From contig DASQOM010000074.1 in the NCBI GenBank assembly GCA_035644495.1, positions 1 to 18,033 on the forward strand: 18,033 bases of DNA, in the 5' to 3' direction. Shown here one piece after another: positions 1 to 6,732 of this stretch. Source of the stretch: JACQFK01 sp035644495. Lineage in GTDB: Bacteria; Planctomycetota; MHYJ01; JACPRB01. The position numbers and the translations under genes are program-made. Position 1 is the first letter of the stretch; each line of letters starts with the position of its first letter. A model generated the notes under the pieces. The model was not told where the DNA came from. It ran no database searches and worked only from the letters and a program-made list of their open reading frames with translations.

Positions 1-151
1 TGATGAAGCGCTCGACCCCGCGTTCCTTCACGGAATTGAGGTGGGTCTGGAAGGTGATGACGGTCTTGGCGTCAATGGAGCCGTTGAGGATGACCAAAGC
101 GGTCCCCGACAGGCCTTTGATTTCCTGGACCTGGATGGTCAGATCAGGCAC
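1..151 (-). CDS. STAS-domain protein (anti-sigma factor antagonist-like), 5' part only
   Basis: Only the first 50 codons lie in the window; the gene continues past position 1. Translation from a GTG at 151-149 gives V-P-D-L-T-I-Q-V-Q-E-I-K-G, then a stretch with G-T-A-L-V-I-L-N-G-S-I-D-A and T-F-Q-T-H-L. This is the beta-strand, 'L-x-G-x-I/L-D' turn and first helix that open a STAS domain, as in SpoIIAA/RsbV-type anti-anti-sigma factors. Such proteins bind a partner anti-sigma factor or kinase and are switched by phosphorylation of a Ser/Thr that would lie outside the window. A GGAG ribosome-binding site at 157-160 sits about six bases before the GTG and supports this start. The gene lies 165 bp downstream of the histone gene on the same strand, so co-transcription is possible but not shown. 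The family call is fairly firm. The partner is unknown. Confidence 0.72.
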   Translation of the reverse strand, partial: MPDLTIQVQEIKGLSGTALVILNGSIDAKTVITFQTHLNSVKERGVERFI

Positions 152-316
152 GGGTTCTCCGATAGAAAGGCTAGGGCTTCAACGGGCTATGATACTCCGC
201 TCCGGAGGGGGAGTCAAGCCGCGCCCCAGGAAGGACGAATGCCCCGTGAACTTCCCCCCCCGTGTCCTCCATCGGCCGGACGGGACCGATCGCAGGATGA
301 AAATTTGCTCCCCGGT

Positions 317-496
317 TTAGATGTCCGATGCCTTGATCGTCTGACGCTTGTTCGCCTTCGCCCGCGCCCCCGCCGTGGCCACCGCCGCCTCCACCAGCTT
401 GGACAGGGCGTCCACCGCCTCCCCGCTGAACCGGAACCCCTTCTTCTTGGCCAGCGCCCGGACCTTCGACTGCACGACGTATACCTCGGCCGCCAT
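317..496 (-). CDS. Bacterial histone-fold protein (Bd0055/archaeal histone-like), 59 aa
   Basis: This is a 59-residue basic protein consisting of a single histone fold. It opens M-A-A-E-V-Y-V-V-Q-S-K-V-R, followed by a short helix, a long central helix (about residues 25-45, A-V-D-A-L-S-K-L-V-E-A) and a C-terminal motif R51-x-T53-I-K-A-S-D58-I. The Arg/Thr pair and the Asp that salt-bridges to the Arg are hallmarks of archaeal histones and of the Bdellovibrio histone Bd0055, and the length matches a minimal histone. It should dimerise and bind DNA as a nucleoid protein, but whether it wraps, bends or coats DNA cannot be read here. The ATG at 496 is preceded by a strong purine-rich site (AAGGAGAG). 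An upstream GTG at 538 in frame would add 14 residues with no family counterpart and was not chosen. The gene is divergent from the MoxR operon and has its own candidate promoter. Confidence 0.85.
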   Translation of the reverse strand: MAAEVYVVQSKVRALAKKKGFRFSGEAVDALSKLVEAAVATAGARAKANKRQTIKASDI

Positions 497-553
497 GGGT
501 CTCTCCTTCCTGCCCCCTCGGGGCATTCTCCGCGTCACTCGTCCAGAACGGCG

Positions 554-582
554 ATTTAACGGTTCCGGGAAAGAAGAATCAA
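554..582 (-). promoter_or_regulatory. Candidate sigma70-type promoter of the histone gene
   Basis: On the minus strand, a TTGATT -35 box (577-582, four of six consensus bases) and a TTAAAT -10 box (554-559, four of six) are separated by exactly 17 bp. The stretch is visibly more AT-rich than its surroundings. Transcription would start near position 547, leaving a leader of about 50 nt before the ATG at 496. It was found by eye with no scoring. Confidence 0.4.
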
Positions 583-635
583 GAACTAACGGGACCGCCG
601 TTCCGCACGCTGTCCGTCCGGCGGCGTCAAATGGA

Positions 636-665
636 TTGTGAAGGGCGGGGACTTTGACCTATAAT
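636..665 (+). promoter_or_regulatory. Candidate sigma70-type promoter of the MoxR-DUF58-transglutaminase operon
   Basis: A perfect TATAAT -10 box lies at 660-665. An 18-bp spacer separates it from TTGTGA at 636-641, which matches the -35 consensus at four of six bases. Transcription would begin near 672, giving a leader of only about 14 nt that just includes the GGGAGG ribosome-binding site at 676-681. A perfect -10 in a very GC-rich context is unlikely to be chance, although no statistics were computed. Confidence 0.5.
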
Positions 666-685
666 TCGACCCTGCGGGAGGCTCG

Positions 686-1660
686 ATGCAGCTCCTGAAA
701 ACGTCGACGATGCCCATCCAACGCCAGGACCTCGATCTGATCTCGGCCTTGCGCCGCAACATCGAGAGCGTCATCTTCGGGAAGACCGAAGTCGTGAAGC
801 TCGCGGTGACCTGCCTCCTCGCCCGCGGCCACGTCCTCCTGGAGGACGTCCCCGGCATCGGCAAGACGGCCCTCGCCCGCGCCATCGCCAAGTCCATCGC
901 CTGCGCCTTCCGCCGCATCCAGTTCACGCCCGACCTGCTCCCGTCGGACGTTACCGGCGTGACCATCTTCGACGCCGAACGCAAGGACTTCGCCTTCAAG
1001 AAGGGCCCGATCTTCTCCAACATCATCCTCGCGGACGAGATCAACCGCGCCACGCCGCGGACGCAGGCCGCCCTCCTCGAGGCCATGAACGAGAACCGCG
1101 TCAGCGTCGACGGCACCACGCACGCGCTGCCCTCCCCCTTCCTCGTCATCGCCACCCAGAACCCGCTGGAGTTCACCGGGACGTATCCGCTGCCCGAGTC
1201 GCAGCTCGACCGCTTCCTGATGATCCTCAAGATGGGCTACCCCACCGCCGAGGAGGAGCGCCAGATCATCACCTCGCGTGCCGGGAACGATCCCGTCGAA
1301 GCCCTTCAGGCGGTGCTGACGGCCGACGACGTCCATCGCCTCTCGGAGCGCGTCAACGCGGTCCGAGTGGACGACGCGATCACCGATTACGTCATCGAGA
1401 TCGCCAACCGCACCCGCGCTGACCGCACCCTGGTCGCCGGCGTCAGCCCCCGAGGCGCCATCCACCTGACCCGGGCCGCGCGCGCCTACGCCCTCGTCGA
1501 CGGACGCGACTTCATCACGCCGGACGATATCAAGGCGGTCGCCGTCAACGTCCTCTCGCACCGCGTGGTCGAGAAGCGATCCAGGGCGTCGCAGGACGGC
1601 CGCGTCGCCTCCGGCCAGATCCTCCGCAAGATCCTCCAGGAGATCCCGGTTCCCCAATAA
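686..1660 (+). CDS. MoxR-family AAA+ ATPase
   Basis: This 324-residue protein is typical of MoxR ATPases (AAA_3 plus AAA lid), chaperone-like enzymes thought to remodel or activate partner proteins encoded beside them. Visible motifs are Walker A D-V-P-G-I-G-K-T at 54-61 (Lys60), Walker B I-L-A-D-E-I-N at 114-120, sensor 1 A-T-Q-N-P (Asn159), the Arg finger in L-D-R-F (Arg176), and a sensor-2-type S-P-R-G near residue 255. No transmembrane segment is seen, so it should be cytoplasmic. The ATG at 686 is preceded by GGGAGG at 676-681; a second in-frame ATG (codon 9) is possible but lacks a comparable site. It heads an operon with a DUF58 gene 12 bp downstream and a membrane transglutaminase after that. 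This is a very common arrangement, which suggests the ATPase acts on those two proteins. The family assignment is secure; the client is inferred from context. Confidence 0.95.
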   Translation: MQLLKTSTMPIQRQDLDLISALRRNIESVIFGKTEVVKLAVTCLLARGHVLLEDVPGIGKTALARAIAKSIACAFRRIQFTPDLLPSDVTGVTIFDAERKDFAFKKGPIFSNIILADEINRATPRTQAALLEAMNENRVSVDGTTHALPSPFLVIATQNPLEFTGTYPLPESQLDRFLMILKMGYPTAEEERQIITSRAGNDPVEALQAVLTADDVHRLSERVNAVRVDDAITDYVIEIANRTRADRTLVAGVSPRGAIHLTRAARAYALVDGRDFITPDDIKAVAVNVLSHRVVEKRSRASQDGRVASGQILRKILQEIPVPQ

Positions 1661-1672
1661 GAGGGCTCCGGC

Positions 1673-2839
1673 ATGAGCAGCCTTCGGCGCCCGACCCCCC
1701 GGGCGTCCTTCCGCATCAACGGACGCGGGTGGATCTACCTCGCGCTCGCGGCCTCCGTCGCCTTCGCGGCGGCCCTCAAGGGCAACAATCTCCTCTTCGC
1801 CATCTTCTGCCTCCTGATCGCCCAGTTCATCGTCACCGCCGTCCTGACCGTCGTCGTCGCCCGGGGCATCGACCTCTCGCGCATCCTGCCTCCGACCGCC
1901 GTCGCGAGCGAAGTCTTCCCCCTGGGCATCCGCCTGCGGAACCTCAAGCGATTCTGGCCCGCGTTCTGCCTGCGCATCGAGGATCGGATGGACTCCGCCG
2001 GCCGCCCCGCCTCGCTGCCGCCGACCCCCGTCTGGATCCCGATGGCCGGCGCACGGAAGCGCGTCCGCACGACCTCGTACGCCACGGCCGGCGACCGCGG
2101 CTGGGCCCGGCTCGGCCCGTTCACCGTCGTCTCCGAGTTCCCCCCCGGGTTCTTCACCTACCGGCGCGTGGTCCCCGTCGTCAACCGCCTCCTCGTCCTC
2201 CCTCGCGTCGGGATCCTCTCCCGGCGCCTGCTCGAGGCGATGCTCGCCCCCGTCGACTACAGCGAGCTCGCGTCCAACGACTTCCAGGCCGGCCGCGAGG
2301 AGTTCGCCGGACTGCGCGATTACCGCGACGGCGACAGCCCCCGCGACATCCACTGGAAGATGTCCTCCCGCCTCCCCGGCCGCCTGCTCGTCCGCGAGCA
2401 CGAAGACCCCCGCGTCCGCGACGCCGTCATCCTGCTCGAATCCCACGTTCCGAAGACCGCCGAGGGACGCCGCCGCGGGCGGCTCGAACGCGCCATCCGC
2501 TTCGCCGCCACCCTCGCCGACGTCCTGCTCGCCGATCAATACCGCGTCCGCTTCCGCGCCTTCGCTCCGGACCCGCTCGCCGTCGACCTCGACCCGCGCG
2601 GCCGGGAGCTCGAGACGCTGCTCCAGGAGCTGGCGATCCTGCGTCCGACACGGACGCGCCCGCTCTCCGAGCTCCTGGCGGAGGCGGAGATCGGCCGCGA
2701 CGACGCGGTGTTCATCCTCCGGATCGGCGAGGATCCGTTGTCCCGCCCCGAGGACCTGCGGAACGCGACGATCCTGACGCCCGTCCAGATGAAGGGGCTG
2801 CTCGAGGATTCGGACCTCGGCGAGAAGGAGCCGGAGTGA
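1673..2839 (+). CDS. DUF58-domain membrane protein
   Basis: This 388-residue protein has two hydrophobic segments close together near the N-terminus (about residues 20-36 and 40-63), followed by a large soluble region. The DUF58 signature is clear at residues 207-233: G-R-E-E-F-A-G-L-R-D-Y-R, then D-G-D-S-P-R-D-I-H-W-K, then an Arg/Leu-rich strand ending in V-R-E-H-E. The region after it resembles a von Willebrand A-like fold, as expected for the family. A degenerate adhesion motif (D-A-V-I-L-L-E-S) stands where D-x-S-x-S would be expected, so metal binding is doubtful. The biochemical function of the family is unknown; members almost always accompany MoxR ATPases. The start ATG lies 12 bp after the MoxR stop. 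The stop codon overlaps the GTG start of the transglutaminase gene (GTGA), which predicts translational coupling. Confidence 0.92.
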   Translation: MSSLRRPTPRASFRINGRGWIYLALAASVAFAAALKGNNLLFAIFCLLIAQFIVTAVLTVVVARGIDLSRILPPTAVASEVFPLGIRLRNLKRFWPAFCLRIEDRMDSAGRPASLPPTPVWIPMAGARKRVRTTSYATAGDRGWARLGPFTVVSEFPPGFFTYRRVVPVVNRLLVLPRVGILSRRLLEAMLAPVDYSELASNDFQAGREEFAGLRDYRDGDSPRDIHWKMSSRLPGRLLVREHEDPRVRDAVILLESHVPKTAEGRRRGRLERAIRFAATLADVLLADQYRVRFRAFAPDPLAVDLDPRGRELETLLQELAILRPTRTRPLSELLAEAEIGRDDAVFILRIGEDPLSRPEDLRNATILTPVQMKGLLEDSDLGEKEPE

Positions 2840-5010
2840 CTCCCCACCCCGAGCCCATCAGCCCGCTCTCGGTCGACCGCAGGGTCCGGCTCGCGGCCTA
2901 TGCCGGCGTCCTCGCCGCCTACGTTGCGGCCGCGAAGAACGACCCGCTGACGCCCTACCAGATCGGCTTCTTCCTCGTCGCGTCGCTGTGGAGCCTCGCG
3001 GCCGAGCACCGCTTCCGCAAGCCGCTCTTCTCGGCGCCGATCAAGGTCGGCCTCATCGCCGTCGGCGGCGCCATCTTCATCGTCTTCATCGCCGGCAACG
3101 TCGGCGGCAGCGCGGAGCACTTCGCCAACTCGATTTCGCGATTCCTGTTCTGGAACGCGATCGTCTTCATCCTCTCCCGCAACAAGACCGAGTACGACTT
3201 CTGGACGCTGGCCATCATCGAGCTGTCGCTCTTCATGATCTCGGGCTCGTTCGTCCAGCCGCCGCTGTTCCTCCCGCTCCTTCTGGTCAGCTTCTTCTGC
3301 CTCTTCGCGACGTTCCAGCGCGCGGCCATTCTGAAGTGCGGCGTCGTCGGCGAACCGGCCAAGGGCGGCTTCGGCCTCTCGCTGACCACGCTCGGGATCA
3401 CGCTCGAGGTGGCGGCCGTCGTCTTCGTCCTCTTCCCCCGCCAGTCCTTCCGCATGGAGAAGACCCCGGGGCTCGAGACGCCCGAGAAGACCGCGAAGCA
3501 GGAGCTGCCGCAGGCCCCGCTGCCCGGCGACCATGTCGGCATGCCGCGCACCGCCGCCTTCCTCAGGCTCACCAACCTCAACAAGCTCAAGACCGACCCC
3601 ACCCCGGTGATGCGCATCAAGATCCGCGACCTCCTCGACCAGCCCGTCCCCGCCGAGCAGACCCTCTATGTCCGCGGCGCCGTGCTCGACACGTACGAGA
3701 ACGGCGAGTGGCGCAGCGATTTCCGGAAGCAGACCCGGCGCGACGCCGACGACGGCACGATCGACGGCTGGACCGAGCTCGAGCGGAACGTCCCCGCAGG
3801 CCGCAAGGTCGTCCGGCAGACCATCCAGACGGTGGGCCTTTCCGAGGACCTGGCGTTCGCCCTGCCCGACCCGGTGAGCGTCGGCATGAAGGAGGCCCGG
3901 TACGACCCGGCGGGCGTCCTCTTCTATCCCGCGCCGCCCCAGGGGGTCGTCGAATACCGCGTCGACAGCGCGCTGATGCCCTCGCAACTGCCGTCCAGCC
4001 CCCCGAAGGGCCCGGTGCCCGAACGCTATCTCCAGCTGCCGCCCGGACTGGACCTCGTCCGCATGACCGCCCGGCGGGTGACGGACTCGCTCGGCGACGG
4101 CCGCAACCTGCGCGCCGGCCGCCTCGTCCACTACCTGACGCACAACGGCTTCTCGTACAAGCTCGACCCCTTCGTCCCCGTCGCCGGCAAGGACCCCGCC
4201 GAGCATTTCCTGGAGACGCGGACCGGGTACTGCGTCCATTTCGCGACGGCGCTGGCGCTGCTCTGCCGCTCGGCCGGCGTGCCCGCCCGCGTGGCCACGG
4301 GCTTCCAGCTGCACGATCCCGAGGAGGACGGCTCCTTCCTCGTGAGGAACTCGGACGCGCACGCCTGGGTCGAGGTCTGGTTCGGCCCCGAGCACGGCTG
4401 GCGCGTCTACGACGCCACCCCGGGCGCCATTCCCGATGCGGCCGCGGCGCCCGACGGCGCGCCGGTCGCGTCCATCGAGGATAAGAAGAACGAGAAGGGC
4501 CCTCCCAAGCGCTGGGATTCCTTCATCACGGATTTCGATCCGTCGACGCAGGCGCTCGCGCTCGGCGAAGGGGCGCGCAAGCTGCTCCGCGGCCTCGGCG
4601 CCGTCGCGCGCGGAGTGGTCTCCCCCGTCACGGGAGGACTCCTGGCCGGGCTGCTGCTGCTGGCCGCGGTGGCGTATGCGCTGCTGCCCCGCAACCGCAA
4701 GAACCGCCTGCGGCAGATCGTCGCCGGCTTCAAGGAAACGACGACGGTGGATTTCTACCGCGACTTCCTCTGGCTGCTGTCGAAGCGGGGCATCCGCAAG
4801 CATCCGTCGCTGACGGCACGGGAGTTCGCCGTGCAGGTGCGGGCCGCGGTTCCGGACGACGGCGTGGACTATATCACCCAGAAGTTCTGCGAGGAGCGCT
4901 ACGGCGCGAGGCCTCCCGAGCCCGAGGAGCGCCGCCGCATCGACGAGATCCTCCGGCGGCTGGAGCAGGTGCTGCAGACGCCGCCGAAGGGGTCCCTGCC
5001 TACAGCCTGA
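2836..5010 (+). CDS. TgpA-like membrane transglutaminase (DUF3488 plus transglutaminase core)
   Basis: This 724-residue membrane protein has about six to seven hydrophobic segments in the first 220 residues (the TgpA/DUF3488 N-terminal region). An extracytoplasmic transglutaminase-like domain follows, then a single transmembrane helix near residues 600-620 (G-L-L-A-G-L-L-L-L-A-A-V) and a cytoplasmic tail of about 100 residues. The papain-like triad is intact: Cys466 in T-G-Y-C-V-H-F, His509 in D-A-H-A-W-V-E-V and Asp526 in V-Y-D-A-T-P-G. In Pseudomonas TgpA has transglutaminase activity and is needed for viability; the substrate here is unknown. I chose GTG 2836 because AAGGAG (2825-2830) precedes it at ideal spacing and it overlaps the DUF58 stop. 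The reading frame is open much further upstream, but that stretch is only a shadow of the DUF58 gene. The 3' end overlaps the opposing asparaginase-like gene by 11 bp. Confidence 0.93.
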   Translation: MTPHPEPISPLSVDRRVRLAAYAGVLAAYVAAAKNDPLTPYQIGFFLVASLWSLAAEHRFRKPLFSAPIKVGLIAVGGAIFIVFIAGNVGGSAEHFANSISRFLFWNAIVFILSRNKTEYDFWTLAIIELSLFMISGSFVQPPLFLPLLLVSFFCLFATFQRAAILKCGVVGEPAKGGFGLSLTTLGITLEVAAVVFVLFPRQSFRMEKTPGLETPEKTAKQELPQAPLPGDHVGMPRTAAFLRLTNLNKLKTDPTPVMRIKIRDLLDQPVPAEQTLYVRGAVLDTYENGEWRSDFRKQTRRDADDGTIDGWTELERNVPAGRKVVRQTIQTVGLSEDLAFALPDPVSVGMKEARYDPAGVLFYPAPPQGVVEYRVDSALMPSQLPSSPPKGPVPERYLQLPPGLDLVRMTARRVTDSLGDGRNLRAGRLVHYLTHNGFSYKLDPFVPVAGKDPAEHFLETRTGYCVHFATALALLCRSAGVPARVATGFQLHDPEEDGSFLVRNSDAHAWVEVWFGPEHGWRVYDATPGAIPDAAAAPDGAPVASIEDKKNEKGPPKRWDSFITDFDPSTQALALGEGARKLLRGLGAVARGVVSPVTGGLLAGLLLLAAVAYALLPRNRKNRLRQIVAGFKETTTVDFYRDFLWLLSKRGIRKHPSLTAREFAVQVRAAVPDDGVDYITQKFCEERYGARPPEPEERRRIDEILRRLEQVLQTPPKGSLPTA

Positions 5011-5959
5011 CCCGGACCTCGCCGACGACGATTCCGGCGTGGTTCCGCAGCGTGGTCGACGCCGCCTTGCCCAGCCCCGAAAGCTCGCCCTTCTCCAGCC
5101 AGCCCAGTTTCCGGATCGCCTCGTACAGCACCGGCAGCCAGGCGCGCGCGGCGCCGTCCTCGACCTTGAGAGCAAGACCGGCATCCCGTCCCGGAAAGCC
5201 GCAGACGTAGACGCCTTCCGCGCCGGCCTTGGCGAGGATCTTCCCGGGCGCGCTTCCCATGATCGTCGAGCAGGGCCGGCCCACCATCCGGGGGTGGCTC
5301 ATCATGGCGTCGCGCACCCGCTTCGGAGTCCCGGGCGTCCCGCAGAACCGGGCGAGCGCCGCCGCAGTCGCCTTCAGCGGAAGCGCGAAGGTCGGCGCGC
5401 TGCACCCGTCGATGCCGACGGGGATCCGCTTCTCCGGCAGGCCCGAGAAGCGGGCCAGGTTCGCGAGGTTGCCCCTCTGAAGGGGATGCGTGGGCTTGAG
5501 ATAGGTTCCGACGGCCGCCCGCATGAACTTCGTCGCAGCGACCATCCCGGAGTGCTTTCCGGAGCAGTTGTTGTGGAGCACCGTCGGTTCCTTGCCCGCC
5601 TTATAGAGGTCGCGAAGCGCCCGTGGACTGCTCGGCGGGTGGACGCCGCACTGGAGCGCGGCGGGGAGGAGCCCCGCCTTTTTCAGGATGGAGCTCACCG
5701 CGCGGACGTGTTCCGCCTCTCCGGAATGGGATCCCGCGATGACGGAGATCTCCTCCGGGACGAAGCCGTACGCGTCGGCCGCGCCGCTCTCGACCACGCT
5801 GAGGCACTGGAACGGCTTGGCGCAGGAGCGGAGGAAGACGGGGTGGTCGACGTCGCCTCGCGCGAGCACGGTCCGACCGTTCTCCACCGCCGCCAGCGAG
5901 ACATGGTGGACGGCCTCCGGCCGGCCGGCGCGGAGGAACTCGCAGAGGATGGGCTTCAT
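5000..5959 (-). CDS. Type II L-asparaginase-like protein (Rhizobium etli ReAV / Asparaginase_II family)
   Basis: This 319-residue protein belongs to the thermolabile, Rhizobium-type asparaginase family, which is unrelated to E. coli AnsA/AnsB and folds like penicillin-binding proteins. Conserved blocks are R-S-C-A-K-P-F-Q (Ser45, Lys48), S-H-S-G-E (residues 77-81), H-N-N-C-S-G-K-H-S-G-M (Cys132, Lys135) and G-I-D-G-C-S-A-P-T-F (Asp184, Cys186). Their spacing matches the catalytic Ser-x-x-Lys pairs and the Cys/Lys/Asp/Cys metal site described for R. etli ReAV. The predicted reaction is L-asparagine to aspartate plus ammonia, with no signal peptide seen. It is the last gene of the long minus-strand operon. 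Its ATG overlaps the preceding stop by four bases (ATGA), and it converges with the transglutaminase gene with no gap. The family is clear. The true substrate is not proven, because many members are uncharacterised and the envelope-type neighbours do not suggest Asn catabolism. Confidence 0.88.
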   Translation of the reverse strand: MKPILCEFLRAGRPEAVHHVSLAAVENGRTVLARGDVDHPVFLRSCAKPFQCLSVVESGAADAYGFVPEEISVIAGSHSGEAEHVRAVSSILKKAGLLPAALQCGVHPPSSPRALRDLYKAGKEPTVLHNNCSGKHSGMVAATKFMRAAVGTYLKPTHPLQRGNLANLARFSGLPEKRIPVGIDGCSAPTFALPLKATAAALARFCGTPGTPKRVRDAMMSHPRMVGRPCSTIMGSAPGKILAKAGAEGVYVCGFPGRDAGLALKVEDGAARAWLPVLYEAIRKLGWLEKGELSGLGKAASTTLRNHAGIVVGEVRVRL

Positions 5960-6732
5960 TCGAGGGCCTTTCGGATCATCGAGTCGACGCCGGCGAAGGG
6001 CGTCTTGCGGGCATCATAGCCGAGGGCGAAGGTTCGCGCCCGCAAAACGCAGCGCCGGGCGGCGGCCAGCAGCACGCGGCTTCCCCGCACGTCGTCGCCG
6101 AAGTAGAGGGCGCACTGCAGCAGCCGGACGAGGGCAAACGCCTTGCTCACGGGGCGGACGCCGCGCGGCCCCTTGCGGTCGAGCAGGATGACGGCCTCCA
6201 GCGGCCGGGAGACATTATTGCGCCCGATCAGGAAATCGCCGCGGAACGGCGTGCCGTGGAGGCGGTCGCCGACGACGCCGACCAGTTCGTCCGCCAGGAG
6301 CCGCTTTCCGGGGACCGATCTTCCCAGGGTGCTCTTGCCCGCCCCGGACACGCCCGGGAACAGCCAGCCGTCGACGGCCGCCGAATGGCAGAGGAAGCCG
6401 CCGCGCTTCACCAGGAGGAAGCTGAGCACGATGCGCAGGAGCGAGTCGAGGGCGGACGCTTTCCCGGCGATCGTCGCGCGTCCGAGTTGCGGCGCCAGGT
6501 CGAGCTCCAGGTCGTGCCGCTCGATCCGCCCCGCCCGACCGTCCCAGACGACGCGGGGTTCGTCTCTATAGGGCCGCAACTTCTTCCGGACCAGCGTGAT
6601 CGTCAGGGTGAGGTGCGGATCCGACCGGACGAGAAACGCTGCGTAGCGCTTCCGCGCCGCGGCGACAAACCGGGCATCGTCCGCCTGAACGCGGAGGACA
6701 TGGTCGCAGATCCGGACGGTGAGTTCAGACAA
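5956..6732 (-). CDS. HPr-kinase-like P-loop protein
   Basis: This 258-residue protein has a phosphate-binding loop G-V-S-G-A-G-K-S-T at 127-135. It is preceded by H-S-A-A-V-D-G (116-122) and followed by L-L-A-D-E-L-V-G-V (145-153), which supplies the acidic pair Asp148-Glu149. This H-S-A/G-x-V, P-loop and D-E order is the core of the HprK/PEP-carboxykinase-like kinase superfamily. The N-terminal 90 residues do not resemble the HPr-binding domain of true HprK/P, and the protein is shorter than the usual 310 residues. It is therefore probably not the carbon-catabolite regulator. Related stand-alone kinases occur in peptide-modification clusters, including some that phosphorylate lasso peptides. 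The best start is a TTG at 6732, overlapping the UbiA stop by eight bases; only a weak AAGAAA-type site precedes it. No in-frame ATG near the start gives an alternative. The target is unknown. Confidence 0.72.
   Translation of the reverse strand: MSELTVRICDHVLRVQADDARFVAAARKRYAAFLVRSDPHLTLTITLVRKKLRPYRDEPRVVWDGRAGRIERHDLELDLAPQLGRATIAGKASALDSLLRIVLSFLLVKRGGFLCHSAAVDGWLFPGVSGAGKSTLGRSVPGKRLLADELVGVVGDRLHGTPFRGDFLIGRNNVSRPLEAVILLDRKGPRGVRPVSKAFALVRLLQCALYFGDDVRGSRVLLAAARRCVLRARTFALGYDARKTPFAGVDSMIRKALE

Noticed and set aside
271..290. Short inverted repeat (ATCGG ... CCGAT) downstream of the histone gene as a terminator
   Set aside because: The stem is only five base pairs with a poor interior and no T-tract follows on the minus strand.
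659..2539. Long minus-strand open frame opposite the MoxR and DUF58 genes
   Set aside because: It is an acidic low-complexity shadow of two clearly conserved genes; no domain or ribosome-binding site supports it.
1729..2835. Possible 369-residue N-terminal extension of the transglutaminase
   Set aside because: The frame is open, but its translation is Arg/Pro-rich shadow of the DUF58 gene. A GTG at 2836 with AAGGAG at ideal spacing gives the expected family N-terminus.
2536..5184. Long minus-strand open frame opposite the transglutaminase gene
   Set aside because: The composition is Arg/Ala/Glu/Gly-rich shadow sequence, and the opposite strand encodes a complete transglutaminase with an intact catalytic triad.
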